Shown here: positions 18,617 to 28,330 of the stretch, one piece after another
How the letters are laid out: each line of letters opens with the position of its first letter
Numbering within the stretch: the stretch's first letter is position 1
Assembly (NCBI RefSeq): GCF_024170005.1
Contig: NZ_JALJXJ010000005.1
Coordinates: forward strand, 372,001-436,000
Source of the DNA: Azospirillum lipoferum
GTDB taxonomy: Bacteria; Pseudomonadota; Alphaproteobacteria; Azospirillales; Azospirillaceae
Direction: 5' to 3'
DNA: 64,000 nt
The notes under the pieces: model-generated
Told to the model about the DNA's origin: nothing
Databases searched by the model: none
The model's input: only the letters and a program-made list of their open reading frames with translations
Translations under genes and position numbers: made by a program

Positions 18617-19375
18617 TCACGCCGGGACCGCCCGCGGCGACACCGCATCCAGCCATGCCGGCAGGGCATCGCGGCTGGTCAACTCGCTGAAGCGGTCATC
18701 CACGCCCGCCGCCGTCAGGGCGGCAATGGTGTCCTCGCCGGCCGCCACCGACAGCAGCCCGGCATCGCGGGTGCGCCGGGCGATGAACCAGGCCAGGGCG
18801 TTGGTGCCGCCGTCGAAGGGCGCGATCTCATAGACGCCGAGCGGTCCTGTCCATACCACCGTCCTTGCCGCTTCGACACAGGCGGTCAGCCGCGCCGCCG
18901 TCGCCGGTCCGATGTCGAGCGCCATGTCCTCCGGCCCGATGGCGGAACAGGGGACGACGCGGTCCTCCGCGCCGTTGCGCGCCTCGGTCGCCACCACCAT
19001 GTCCACCGGCAGCAGCAGCTCGCAGCCGCAGGCCTTCGCCCGGTCCAACAGCTTGCGCGCGTCGTCCCGCAGGTCGTAATCGCACAGCGAAGCGCCCATG
19101 TCGGTGCCGGTCGCCGCCAGGACGCTGTTGGCGACGCCGCCGCCCAGCGCCAGCACATCGACCCGGGTCACCAGCCGGATCAGCAGCTCCAGCTTGGCGG
19201 ACAGGTTCGCTCCGCCGACGATGGCGCAGACCGCGTGGTCGGACCGTCCCGCCTTGCGGGCGGGGGTGAACAGGGTTGGCCGCGCCGGCCCGCCCGCATC
19301 ACGACCACCCGTGATCAGATGCAGCCGGCCGGTCAGTCGGGGGGCCGGATTGCCTCGGACATCGGTCGTAAGCAT
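18617..19375 (-). CDS. phosphoglycerate kinase-like protein, C-terminal domain only
   Basis: 252 residues against about 395 for normal PGK. The region from AIVGGANLSAKLELL onward matches the nucleotide-binding C-domain (LLLPVDMVVA, MALDIGP, VVWTGPLGVYE). The substrate-binding N-domain is absent, and no piece of it lies in the adjacent bases in any frame. Key C-domain loops are also changed: GGAK reads GGAN, GGGDT reads AAGEDT, and the GGGA loop reads SRDA. An AAGGA ribosome site and ATG at 19375 make it translatable. It cannot catalyse the normal reaction alone. It may be a decaying paralogue, or a protein kept for another role. The real pgk must be elsewhere. Confidence 0.75.
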   Translation of the reverse strand: MLTTDVRGNPAPRLTGRLHLITGGRDAGGPARPTLFTPARKAGRSDHAVCAIVGGANLSAKLELLIRLVTRVDVLALGGGVANSVLAATGTDMGASLCDYDLRDDARKLLDRAKACGCELLLPVDMVVATEARNGAEDRVVPCSAIGPEDMALDIGPATAARLTACVEAARTVVWTGPLGVYEIAPFDGGTNALAWFIARRTRDAGLLSVAAGEDTIAALTAAGVDDRFSELTSRDALPAWLDAVSPRAVPA

Positions 19376-19425
19376 GATGCTTGTCCTTTCCTTCGAACCA
19401 GTCTCGTTCTTCGTAGTCTTGCCGT

Positions 19426-20376
19426 TCAGGCGGTCCGGACCGGTCCGGCGCCCGGCCGTGCCGCGTGCGGCGCCGGAGGGGGAACGGCGCCCCGGCGGGT
19501 CTCGCGGTAGAGGATCAGCAGCCCGCTGCCGATCACCACCGTGGCGCCGACGATCACATGGGGGGCCGGCACGTCGCCCCAGACCAGCCAGCCGAGGATC
19601 GTCGCATAGATCAGGCTGGCATAGCTGAAGGGTCCGACCACCACCGCCCGGGCCAGCGAGTAGGCCCGCGTGCTGAAATACTGCGCCCCGCCACCAGCGA
19701 TCCCCATCGCCGCCATCAGGGCCAGCGCATGGCCGTCGGGCGTGGTCCAGTCCAACGGCAGGGCCAGTGCGCTGATCAGGGTGGAGATCACGGTGAAGTA
19801 GAAGACCGTCGTCACCGGCCTTTCGGTGCGGCCGAGCTGGCGCATGGCGATCATCGCCAGCGCGTAGCAGACCGCGGCGGTCAGCGCCACCAGCGCCCCG
19901 CGGTCGAGCATGCCGGCACCGGGCTGCACCATGATGAGCACGCCGGCGAAGCCGACCACCACCGCCCCCCAGCGGAAGGCGCCGACCCTCTCCCCCAGCA
20001 GCGGGACCGACAAAGCGGTGAGGAACAGCGGGGCGGAGTAGGAGATGGCCACCGCATTGGCGAGCGGCATCAGGTGATAGGCCCAGAACAGCAGCACCAT
20101 CGATGCCAGCCCGACGATGGCCCGCCACAGATGTCCCTGCCAATGGTCGGTGTGCAGGCAGCTCCGCCCGCCCGCCGCCGCGACCATGGCGACCGCCGGC
20201 AGCAGGGCGAACAGGTTGCGGAAGAAGGTGACCTCGCCCAGCGGGTAGGTCTCCGCCAGGATCTTGGCGAGCGCGTTCATGACGGTCATCAGCGCCATCG
20301 CCAGCAGCATCGACAGTATGCCGAGCCGGACATTTTCCGGCGGTTTGGCGGTGGGGCTTGTGGGGAGCTGTTCCAT
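19426..20376 (-). CDS. EamA/DMT-family transporter
   Basis: 316 residues with two EamA repeats and about ten membrane helices (for example NVRLGILSMLLAMALMTVMN and ALVALTAAVCYALAMIAMRQ). Start chosen at ATG 20376 (MEQLPTSP); the longer frame runs into the palindromic repeat. Members export metabolites or amino acids, or import nucleotide sugars; substrate unknown. It starts 50 nt upstream of the phosphoglycerate kinase-like gene and is probably in the same transcript. Confidence 0.87.
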   Translation of the reverse strand: MEQLPTSPTAKPPENVRLGILSMLLAMALMTVMNALAKILAETYPLGEVTFFRNLFALLPAVAMVAAAGGRSCLHTDHWQGHLWRAIVGLASMVLLFWAYHLMPLANAVAISYSAPLFLTALSVPLLGERVGAFRWGAVVVGFAGVLIMVQPGAGMLDRGALVALTAAVCYALAMIAMRQLGRTERPVTTVFYFTVISTLISALALPLDWTTPDGHALALMAAMGIAGGGAQYFSTRAYSLARAVVVGPFSYASLIYATILGWLVWGDVPAPHVIVGATVVIGSGLLILYRETRRGAVPPPAPHAARPGAGPVRTA

Positions 20377-20400
20377 GATGACGCTTTCCTGCCCGGGGAT

Positions 20401-20520
20401 AATCCCCCTCTCCCCCCGGGGAGAGGGTCGGGGTGAGGGGGATGCACAGCGTGCCTTCCCTAGAATCCTCGCCATGCGACCCCCTCACCCTAACCCTCTC
20501 CCCAGGGGGGAGAGGGGATC
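20401..20520. repeat. composite palindromic repeat, copy A
   Basis: Two C/G-rich hairpin units in opposite orientation flank a spacer of about 38 bp. The left unit has CCCCTCTCCCCCCGGGGAGA followed by GGGTCGGGGTGAGGGG; the right unit is its inverted counterpart, with CCCCTCACCCTAACCCTCTC and a second hairpin. It lies between ackA and the DMT gene. Copy B near 42440 has the same architecture and even a similar spacer start (GCACAGCGTG versus GCATAGCGTG). Confidence 0.85.
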
Positions 20521-20540
20521 TGCTGGAGGAGAGAGGGCGC

Positions 20541-21767
20541 TCACGCCGCCCGGCTCAACTGCCCTGCGGCAATGACGCCCAGCGTGTGGCGGGCGATCAT
20601 CCGTTCCTCGTCGGTCGGGATGATGAAGACCGGCACGCGGCTCTCCTGGGCGGAGATGCGGGTGGCCTTGGCCCGGTTCGCCGCCGGGTCGATGGCGACG
20701 CCGAGCCAGGACAGTTTCTCCGCCACCCGCGCCCGCACCAGGGTGGAGTTCTCGCCGACGCCGGCGGTGAACACCACCGCGTCCAGCCCGCCCATCGAGC
20801 CGGCCAGCGCCGCCACCTGCTTGGCGACATTGTGGCAGAACAGCTCCACCGCCTCGGCCGCGGCCGGCAGGTCGGAGTTCTCCAGGTCGCGCATGTCGTT
20901 GGAGAGGCCCGACACGCCCAGCATGCCCGACTTGTGGTAGAGCAGCTTCTCCAGTTCGTCGGCGCCGTAGCCCTTCTCGCGCATCAGATAGATCAGCACA
21001 CCGGGATCGATAGCACCCGGCCGGGTGCCCATCGGCACGCCGTCCAAGGCCGTGAAGCCCATGGTGGTGTCGACGCTGTGCCCGCCGCGCATGGCGCACA
21101 GGCTGGCGCCGCTGCCGAGATGGCAGACCACCACATGCGCGTCGGCCAGCTCCGGCGCCACCTGCGGCAGTCGGTGGGCAATGTATTCGTAGCTCAGCCC
21201 ATGGAAGCCGTAGCGGCGGATGCCTTCCGCCGTCAGCTCGCGCGGGATGGCGAAGGTCTGCGACTGCCAGGGCTGGGTCTGGTGGAAGGCGGTGTCGAAG
21301 CAGGCGACCTGCGGCAGCGACGGGTAGACCTGGGCCAGCGCCCGCATGGCGGCGATGTTGTGCGGCTCGTGCAGGGGAGCGAGCGGGATCAGCGCCTCCA
21401 GCTGGTCGAGCACCGCCGGGTTGACGCGGACGGGGGCGGAGAAGCGGGTGCCGCCATGGACGACCCGATGGCCGGCGGCGACCAGCGTGGCGCCCTTCAG
21501 CGTGTCGCCGATCCAGTCGAGCAGATGGTGCAGCAGCTCCGGACGGCCCGGATTCTCCCCGGCGGCCCAGCTGTGATCGGCGATCTTGTGACGGGCGGCG
21601 TCCTTCGCCTCGAAGCGGGGCGCGGTGCCGATGCCGGAGATCTGGCCGGTGACGACCGGCTCGATCTCGGCGGCGTTGCCGCCCTGGAAGACGCAGAATT
21701 TCAGGCTGGAGGAGCCTGCATTGATGACGAGGCAGGCGTCCTCGCTGGAGTTCGACAGTGTGACCAT
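20541..21767 (-). CDS. ackA: acetate kinase
   Basis: 408 residues, normal length. N-terminal phosphate-binding motif VINAGSSSLKF, the second family signature around VVHGGTRFSAPVRV, and FHGLSYEYIAHRLP. Interconverts acetate plus ATP with acetyl phosphate plus ADP in the cytosol. It lies 12 nt downstream of the phosphotransacetylase fusion gene, a classic pair. Here it may activate acetate released by the malonate decarboxylase encoded a few kb away, or make ATP from acetyl-CoA. Confidence 0.95.
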   Translation of the reverse strand: MVTLSNSSEDACLVINAGSSSLKFCVFQGGNAAEIEPVVTGQISGIGTAPRFEAKDAARHKIADHSWAAGENPGRPELLHHLLDWIGDTLKGATLVAAGHRVVHGGTRFSAPVRVNPAVLDQLEALIPLAPLHEPHNIAAMRALAQVYPSLPQVACFDTAFHQTQPWQSQTFAIPRELTAEGIRRYGFHGLSYEYIAHRLPQVAPELADAHVVVCHLGSGASLCAMRGGHSVDTTMGFTALDGVPMGTRPGAIDPGVLIYLMREKGYGADELEKLLYHKSGMLGVSGLSNDMRDLENSDLPAAAEAVELFCHNVAKQVAALAGSMGGLDAVVFTAGVGENSTLVRARVAEKLSWLGVAIDPAANRAKATRISAQESRVPVFIIPTDEERMIARHTLGVIAAGQLSRAA

Positions 21768-21779
21768 GACGGTAACGTC

Positions 21780-23222
21780 CTATTCGGCGGCCAGCGCGAG
21801 TTTCGGCTGGCGTTTGGCGGCGGCGACCAGCGAGGCGACGGCGCAGGAAGCGAGCCGCGCCCGCACATTGTCGGCGCGGCTGGTGAGGATGACCGGCACC
21901 TTGGCGCCCAGCACGATGCCGGCGAGGTCCGCATTGGCCAGGAAGGACAGCTGCTTGACCAGCATGTTGCCGGCCTCCAGGTCGGGGGCGAGCAGGATGT
22001 CCGGCTGGCCGGCGACGGGGGAGGTGATGCCCTTGGTGCGGGCGGCTTCGGCGGAGATGGCGTTGTCGAAGGCCAGCGGACCGTCGAGGATGCCGCCGGT
22101 GATCTGGCCGCGGTCGGCCATCTTGCACAGCGCGGCGGCTTCCAGCGTGGTGTTGATCTTCGGGTTGATGGTCTCGACCGCCGACAGGATGGCGACGCGC
22201 GGGGTGGCGACGCCCAGCACCTTGGCGAGGTCGATGGCGTTCTGGACGATGTGGACCTTGTCCTCCAGCGTCGGGTAGATGTTGATCGCCGCGTCGGTGA
22301 TCAGCAGCGTCTTGGAGTAGGTCGGCACATTCATCAGGAAGACGTGGCTGATCCGGCTGGCGGTGCGCAGGCCGGTTTCCTTCTTCACCACCTCGCCCAT
22401 CAGCTCGTCGGTGTGCAGGCTGCCCTTCATCACCGCTTCGGCCTCGCCGGCGCGGGCCAGCGCCACGGCGGCTGCCGCGGCAGCGCGGCTGTGGGCGGCG
22501 TCGACGATGCGGTAGCGGGCGATGTCCAGCCCGCCGGCTGCGGCGACCTTGCGGATGAGGGCTTCGGGCCCGACCAGGATCGGCTCGATCAGTCCGGCTT
22601 CGGCGGCTTCGACGGCGCCCTGGAGCGAACTGGCGTCGCAGGGATAGGCGACGGCGGTGACCACCGGCGGCAGCTCGTCGCACTTGGCGAGCAGGGCGTC
22701 GTGCTTGTCGTGGCGGATCATCTGGATCTGCGGCAGCTCATGCGCCGGGCGGACGACCTTCTGCGTCGGGGCGATCACCTCGGCGGTGCCGAGCACGACG
22801 ACCTCGCCGTCCTGGTTGGTGCAGACGCAGTCGAAGACGACGACGTTCTTGGCCGGACGCTTCTCGATCACGGTGACGGTGGCGGTGACGATGTCGCCCA
22901 GGCCGACCGGGCGGCGGAACTGCAGGCTCTGGCCGGCATAGAGCGAGCCGGCGCCCGGCAGATAGGTGCCCAGCACGCCGGAGATCAGCGAGCCGGTCCA
23001 CATGCCGGGACCGATCACCTTCTGGAACCGGCTGTCGGCGGCGAATTTCGGGTCGAGATGGGCCGGGTTGATGTTGCCCGACACGGTGGCGAACAGCTCC
23101 ACATCCATCAGGGTGAGCTGGCGCGACAGGCTGGCCGACTGGCCGATCTGGATTTCGTCGAAGGTCACATTCTCGACCACGGCACAGGCGCCGTTGCCGG
23201 AAGCTTCACCACTGGCACGCAT
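21780..23222 (-). CDS. MaoC-like hydratase fused to phosphate acetyltransferase
   Basis: 480 residues. Residues about 15-140 form a MaoC hot-dog domain (SGNINPAHLDPKFA, GPGMWTGSLISGVLG); about 170-475 form a PTA/PTB domain (GSLHTDELMGEVV, LTDAAIN-like ITDAAINIYP, and SRADN near the end). Such fusions are known in rhizobia and relatives next to ackA. Pta makes acetyl phosphate from acetyl-CoA; the MaoC part could hydrate enoyl-CoA or just bind acyl-CoA. The pair may link polyhydroxybutyrate or fatty-acid intermediates to acetyl phosphate. It starts the ackA transcript, with a 445-bp AT-patched upstream region. Confidence 0.92.
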   Translation of the reverse strand: MRASGEASGNGACAVVENVTFDEIQIGQSASLSRQLTLMDVELFATVSGNINPAHLDPKFAADSRFQKVIGPGMWTGSLISGVLGTYLPGAGSLYAGQSLQFRRPVGLGDIVTATVTVIEKRPAKNVVVFDCVCTNQDGEVVVLGTAEVIAPTQKVVRPAHELPQIQMIRHDKHDALLAKCDELPPVVTAVAYPCDASSLQGAVEAAEAGLIEPILVGPEALIRKVAAAGGLDIARYRIVDAAHSRAAAAAAVALARAGEAEAVMKGSLHTDELMGEVVKKETGLRTASRISHVFLMNVPTYSKTLLITDAAINIYPTLEDKVHIVQNAIDLAKVLGVATPRVAILSAVETINPKINTTLEAAALCKMADRGQITGGILDGPLAFDNAISAEAARTKGITSPVAGQPDILLAPDLEAGNMLVKQLSFLANADLAGIVLGAKVPVILTSRADNVRARLASCAVASLVAAAKRQPKLALAAE

Positions 23223-23378
23223 TTTTGAACACTCCGGTTGACCGGGTCGAGCGAGCGGCCCGTTTTACGGTCCGATAGGGCGGCGGCGGGAAGGGACGGA
23301 AAGGGTGGCCGTCCAGTGTTTCATCCGGGGTCGTCGCCCGTTTTGCGCCAGCGTTCTGCGCCGCGCCGGGAACCATCG

Positions 23379-23392
23379 ATATATTAATATAT
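23379..23392. promoter_or_regulatory. AT-rich perfect palindrome upstream of pta-ackA
   Basis: ATATATTAATATAT, a perfect 14-bp palindrome in a region of about 65-70% GC. Its position, about 157 bp before the pta ATG, suits a promoter element or a regulator-binding site. Confidence 0.4.
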
Positions 23393-23479
23393 TAACTGTG
23401 CATCGCAACATGGAACCATCGAAAACCCCCGACCTTGACACTATGCCGCAGGGGTGGCGGCGCCGGTCCGGCGGGGCTT

Positions 23480-23513
23480 CCCCCTCCTCCCGGGGAGAGA
23501 CGGGAGGAGGGGG
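23480..23513. repeat. 13-bp inverted repeat (hairpin)
   Basis: CCCCCTCCTCCCG and CGGGAGGAGGGGG form a perfect 13-bp stem with an 8-nt loop. It resembles, but is not identical to, the C/G-rich units of the composite repeat at 20401 and 42438. It sits downstream of eno and could end that transcript, although no T tract follows. Confidence 0.65.
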
Positions 23514-23667
23514 CACAACGGCGGGACGTCTCAGCGATCGGGGCGCCCGCCGCCCGTCCATGAAGTCCCTTCAGGTGCGACCCTGCCGCCGTTGTCGCCT
23601 CTCCGGGGGCAGGAGAGAGCAGGGCGGACGGGTCGCCGGGCAGGGGACTTCAGGAAGCTCGTGGAAC

Positions 23668-25020
<1,353 letters not shown>

Positions 25021-25902
25021 TCAGTGCAGCTTGGGGCGCCGGTAGATGAACCAGTAGACGGCACCGACCATCACCGCGCCGCCGATCCAGTTGCCAAGCG
25101 TCACGGCGACGAGGTTGATCAGATAATGGCCGACCGGAATGGATGGAGCGGCGCGGCCGAGGTCGTGCCAGAAGCTGTCCGGCGCGCCCCATTCGATCAG
25201 CAGGCCGAGCGGGACGAAATACATGTTGGCGACGCAGTGTTCGAAGCCGGCGGCGACGAAGGCGGCGACCGGGAAGGTGATCGCCAGGATCTTGTCGCCG
25301 ACGCTGCGGGCGCCGAGCGCCAGCCAGACGGCGAGGCAGACCAGCACGTTGCACAGGATGCCGAGGAAGAAGGCCTGTGTCGTCGGCAGCGAACTCTTGG
25401 CCACTGCGAAATACAGCGCCGAGGCGCCGACCGCGCCATGGCCGAAGGTGTATTGCCCGGACAGGAAGACCAGCAGCGCGGTGCCGGCGGCGCCGACGAA
25501 ATTGCCGATCCACACCGTCGTCCACACCCGCATCATCTCGCGGGCATGCAGCCGGCCGCTGGCCCAGGCCATCACCATCAGCGCGTCGCCGGTGAACAGC
25601 TGCGCGCCGCCGACGATCACCAGGATCAACCCCATGGAAAAGACCAGCCCGCCGAGCAGCCGGGTCACCCCGTAAGGCAGCATGCCTTCCGCACCCGACA
25701 TGGTAACGGTGGCGAACAGGCCGCCCAGCGCGATGAAGGCGCCGGCCAGGACCGCCAGGGCGAACAGGGTGGGGGTGTCGTAATGCGCCTTCTTGACGCC
25801 GAGATTCTCGGCGGCGAGCGCGATGGCGTCGGGCATCAGCGCGTCGAGGGTTTGCGGGGTGGGCTGGCTCCAGCCGCCCACATCCTTGCTGTCCATATTC
25901 AT
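25021..25902 (-). CDS. focA: formate/nitrite transporter family channel (FocA-like)
   Basis: 293 residues with six hydrophobic segments and family motifs: GAFIALGGLFATVTM in helix 1, FTGDALMVMAWASGRL, and GILCNVLVCLAVWLALGA with its Asn and Cys. FNT proteins form pentameric channels for formate, nitrite, hydrosulfide, acetate or lactate. No pyruvate formate-lyase gene is near, so a role in acetate or other small monocarboxylate flux with the ackA-pta pair is as likely as formate. Two operator-like inverted repeats lie upstream (25967-25981 and 26124-26138). Confidence 0.88.
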   Translation of the reverse strand: MNMDSKDVGGWSQPTPQTLDALMPDAIALAAENLGVKKAHYDTPTLFALAVLAGAFIALGGLFATVTMSGAEGMLPYGVTRLLGGLVFSMGLILVIVGGAQLFTGDALMVMAWASGRLHAREMMRVWTTVWIGNFVGAAGTALLVFLSGQYTFGHGAVGASALYFAVAKSSLPTTQAFFLGILCNVLVCLAVWLALGARSVGDKILAITFPVAAFVAAGFEHCVANMYFVPLGLLIEWGAPDSFWHDLGRAAPSIPVGHYLINLVAVTLGNWIGGAVMVGAVYWFIYRRPKLH

Positions 25903-25966
25903 AGGTCGATGTCCTCGCTGCCGCGCATCGGTGCGGGCCCGTCAGGGGAGAGTTTCGCTCCCCTCA

Positions 25967-25981
25967 TGTAGCTTTACTACA
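25967..25981. promoter_or_regulatory. operator-like inverted repeat 1 (focA upstream)
   Basis: TGTAG-CTTTA-CTACA; one more base pair extends the arms to ATGTAG/CTACAT. It lies 65 bp before the focA start and matches the arms of a second site at 26124 exactly, with a different spacer. Confidence 0.6.
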
Positions 25982-26123
25982 TACTCCTGTCGGGAGGACG
26001 CTGGCAAGACTGCCGCCTGAGCAATTCGGTCGCAGGGGGCATTGCGGGAGGATGGTCGATTGGCGCTGGAAAACAAGGAACTTCCAGGGGAAATAGGCGG
26101 CGCGTTTGCGTCGGTTGCGCGTC

Positions 26124-26138
26124 TGTAGTGTTGCTACA
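26124..26138. promoter_or_regulatory. operator-like inverted repeat 2 (focA upstream)
   Basis: TGTAG-TGTTG-CTACA. Same arms and same 5-nt spacer length as the site at 25967. The centres are 157 bp apart, close to 15 helical turns, so looping is possible. It lies 29 bp after the stop of the GntR gene. Confidence 0.6.
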
Positions 26139-26167
26139 TCATGACGGTGCCGGAGAGGGCCGTCAGG

Positions 26168-26872
26168 TCAGGGCAAATCCAGTTCCTGGATATAGCTGGT
26201 CAGCGCGCAGCTGGCGTTCAACATGTGGGCGCGCATGCAGCGGGCGGCTTCCTCCCCGTCGCCTCGTGCCATGGCGTCGAGGATGGCACCATGTTCGGCA
26301 TGGGAGGTCGCCAGCCGGTCGCCGTGACGAAGCTGGGTGCGGCGGAAGGCGGCGAGGCGGGCGCGGATGCCGACCGCCTGTTCCGCCATGAACTGGTTGT
26401 GGGTGGCCCGATAGATCGCCTCGTGGAAGCGGCGGTTGAAGTCGTCGTAGGCGTCGAGATCGCCGCCGCTCACCATCTCCGCCGAGGATTCATGCATGGT
26501 CTGCAGCCGGCTGCGTTCGATCGGCGTGATGCGGTATGTCGCGAGGCGGACGCACATCGCCTCCATCTCCGCCGTCGTTTCGAACATGTCCATGATGCGC
26601 TCGGCCGTCATGGTGGCGACAACCACGCCGCGGCGCGGCCGGACCTCCACCATGCCGGTGGTGGCGAGCTGGCGCAGGGCCTCGCGCACCGGGGTGCGGG
26701 AGGCGCCGAACCGCTGGCCGATCTGCTGTTCGTCGAGCGGCGTCCCCGGCTTCAGCCGGCCGGTGGCGATCTCGTCGGCCAGCGCCAGCCGGATGACGTC
26801 GGAGAGCAGGCTCTTTTCCTCGGCGGCGGCATCGGTCTCGGACGGGGGGAATTGGGGGTCGAACTGGTCCAA
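26168..26872 (-). CDS. GntR-family regulator with FCD domain
   Basis: 234 residues. N-terminal winged helix (about 20-85: IRLALADEIATGRLKPGTPL, then FGASRTPVREALRQLATTGM) and a C-terminal FCD ligand domain (about 95-225) with His/Asp residues typical of its metal site (DFNRRFHEAIYRATHN). The start is TTG 26872, supported by GGAG about 8 nt upstream; no in-frame ATG fits. It lies directly after madM on the same strand and faces the mdc genes, so it is the likely malonate regulator, comparable to MatR of rhizobial malonate operons. The GTATAC sites in the divergent promoter are candidate operators. Confidence 0.87.
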   Translation of the reverse strand: MDQFDPQFPPSETDAAAEEKSLLSDVIRLALADEIATGRLKPGTPLDEQQIGQRFGASRTPVREALRQLATTGMVEVRPRRGVVVATMTAERIMDMFETTAEMEAMCVRLATYRITPIERSRLQTMHESSAEMVSGGDLDAYDDFNRRFHEAIYRATHNQFMAEQAVGIRARLAAFRRTQLRHGDRLATSHAEHGAILDAMARGDGEEAARCMRAHMLNASCALTSYIQELDLP

Positions 26873-26958
26873 GGCTGAATCTCCGGGGCAGGGCGCCGGA
26901 TGGCAGGATAGACAGGCTTCGCCGCCGGTGGAAGAGGGGGGACCCGGAAGAAGCGCGG

Positions 26959-27726
26959 TCAGCCGCCCATCAGCGCGCGGGTGGCGATGAACAGCACCGA
27001 CGGCCCCATCAGGCAGCCAAGTCCGGTGTAGAAGGTCGCGGTCATCGCCCCGTAGGGGACCAGCTTCGGATCGGTGGCGGCCAGCCCGCCGGCCACGCCG
27101 CTGGTGGTGCCCATCAGCCCGCCGAAGACCATGGCGCTGCGCGGGTTGTCCAGCCCAATATAGGGTGCCATGAAGGGTGTGCCGATCATCACCAGCACCG
27201 ACTTCACCAGCCCGGCGGCGATGCTGAGCGCCATCACGTCGGAATTGGCCCCCAGCGCCGCGCCGGTCACCGGGCCGACGATGTAGGTGACGGCACCGGC
27301 GCCGATGGTGGTCATGCTGACCGCGTCGGAATAGCCGAAGGCCAGCGCCACCGCCGCCCCGACGACGAAGGACAGCAGAACGCCGGTGAACAGCGAAACC
27401 ACGCCGCTCAAGCCCGCCTTGCGGATCTCGCCGAAGCTCACGCCGAAGGCGGTGGAAACGATGGCGAAGTCGCGCAGCATCGCCCCGCCCATGAAGCCGA
27501 TGCCGGACAGCAGCTTGATGTCGGCGAGCCCCTTGTGCCCGCCGGTGGAGACCCCGCCGGCATAGGCAAGCGCCAGCCCGATCATGATCGCGATGGCGGA
27601 CCCGTGCAGCCGCCCGTTGGTGAGGATTCGCGACAGCCAGTAGGAAACCCAGATGGTGGCGCCGACGACGGCGAAGGCGGTCAGCAGGCCATTCTTGACG
27701 AGAACATCGGTCAGGAGGTCGAACAT
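26959..27726 (-). CDS. madM: malonate transporter subunit MadM
   Basis: 255 residues from ATG 27726, which has GGGGAG about 8 nt upstream; a GTG at 27735 that overlaps the madL stop is an alternative start. Nine or so hydrophobic helices; family-typical stretches include LLSGIGFMGGAMLRDFAIVS and GLMGTTSGVAGGLAATDPKL. MadM and MadL together import malonate with sodium or protons. Gene position beside the malonate decarboxylase operon supports the assignment. Confidence 0.92.
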   Translation of the reverse strand: MFDLLTDVLVKNGLLTAFAVVGATIWVSYWLSRILTNGRLHGSAIAIMIGLALAYAGGVSTGGHKGLADIKLLSGIGFMGGAMLRDFAIVSTAFGVSFGEIRKAGLSGVVSLFTGVLLSFVVGAAVALAFGYSDAVSMTTIGAGAVTYIVGPVTGAALGANSDVMALSIAAGLVKSVLVMIGTPFMAPYIGLDNPRSAMVFGGLMGTTSGVAGGLAATDPKLVPYGAMTATFYTGLGCLMGPSVLFIATRALMGG

Positions 27727-27731
27727 GGCGA

Positions 27732-28154
27732 TCACTCCCCGCTCTTCAGGGACAAGGCACCGGCGCCGTCAGACTGCGAGGCGTCGCGGCGCGCATCTGC
27801 GGGTTGCCCGATGCGGGCGATCACCGGAACCAGCGCGAAGCTGAGGACAACCGCCAGAACCCCGGCCAGCAGGGCCGCTGGCCCGCCCTTCACTGCGGCG
27901 ACGACATCCTGCTGGGCAGCCATGGCGACGACGATGGGGATATACATCGCGCTCCAGAACAGGATGCCCTGTTCGGCCAGCGCGTTCATGCGCAACGTCC
28001 GCTTCAGATGGTCGGAGAACAGGATCAGCAGCAGCATGGCGATGCCGACGCCGCCGACATTCGCCTTCACCCCGATCAGGATGCCCAGCAGATCGCCGGC
28101 CACCAGCCCGGCAAGCATGCAGGCCGACAGCAGGGCGACACCATAGACGACCAT
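27732..28154 (-). CDS. madL: malonate transporter subunit MadL
   Basis: 140 residues from ATG 28154, with a GAGAGGAG ribosome site. Four hydrophobic helices, starting MVVYGVALLSACMLAGLVAG, with the conserved GDLLGILIGVKANVGGVGIA segment. Works with MadM, whose gene begins at or within its stop. The C-terminus is a polar tail of about 25 residues. First gene of the transcript madL-madM-gntR, divergent from mdcA. Confidence 0.92.
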   Translation of the reverse strand: MVVYGVALLSACMLAGLVAGDLLGILIGVKANVGGVGIAMLLLILFSDHLKRTLRMNALAEQGILFWSAMYIPIVVAMAAQQDVVAAVKGGPAALLAGVLAVVLSFALVPVIARIGQPADARRDASQSDGAGALSLKSGE

Positions 28155-28270
28155 GGTCTTATCTCCTCTCCGTTGTTCAGCCCGCGAAGGGGGGCGTGGC
28201 AACCGGCGTCCGGCCATGGCTGTGCATCCGGCCACCGATTGCTCGATTCAAAGATTGTTCGTGTCGCAAC

Positions 28271-28280
28271 GGTATACGCT
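28271..28280. promoter_or_regulatory. GTATAC operator-like site 1 (mad/mdc)
   Basis: GGTATACGCT; the palindromic core GTATAC spans 28272-28277. With the second copy at 28333-28338 the centre spacing is 61 bp, about six helical turns. The published operator of the rhizobial malonate regulator MatR, as I recall it, also centres on GTATAC. Confidence 0.55.
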
Positions 28281-28330
28281 AATCGCTTATCTGCCGCAAT
28301 CCGTATTCAACAGACGACAAAATTTTCAAA

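Larger units (their letters stand above)
23223..23667. other. 445-bp intergenic region between eno and pta
   Basis: No convincing gene. It holds an AT-rich 14-bp palindrome (23379-23392) about 160 bp before the pta start and a strong 13-bp-stem hairpin (23480-23513), both listed separately. The rest is GC-rich with no further motif I trust. Confidence 0.55.

Noticed and set aside
18617..20488. A single 623-codon gene joining the phosphoglycerate kinase-like part to an upstream segment
   Set aside because: The upstream part is an out-of-frame shadow of the DMT transporter; only the part from 19375 down shows homology.
23212..23227. TGGCACG followed by TTTGA as a sigma-54 promoter
   Set aside because: The -12 element does not match TTGC, it lies at the pta start codon and points away from any gene it could serve.
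20433..23228. 931-codon plus-strand frame opposite ackA and pta
   Set aside because: Long only because of high GC; antisense to two well-known enzymes and without any domain.
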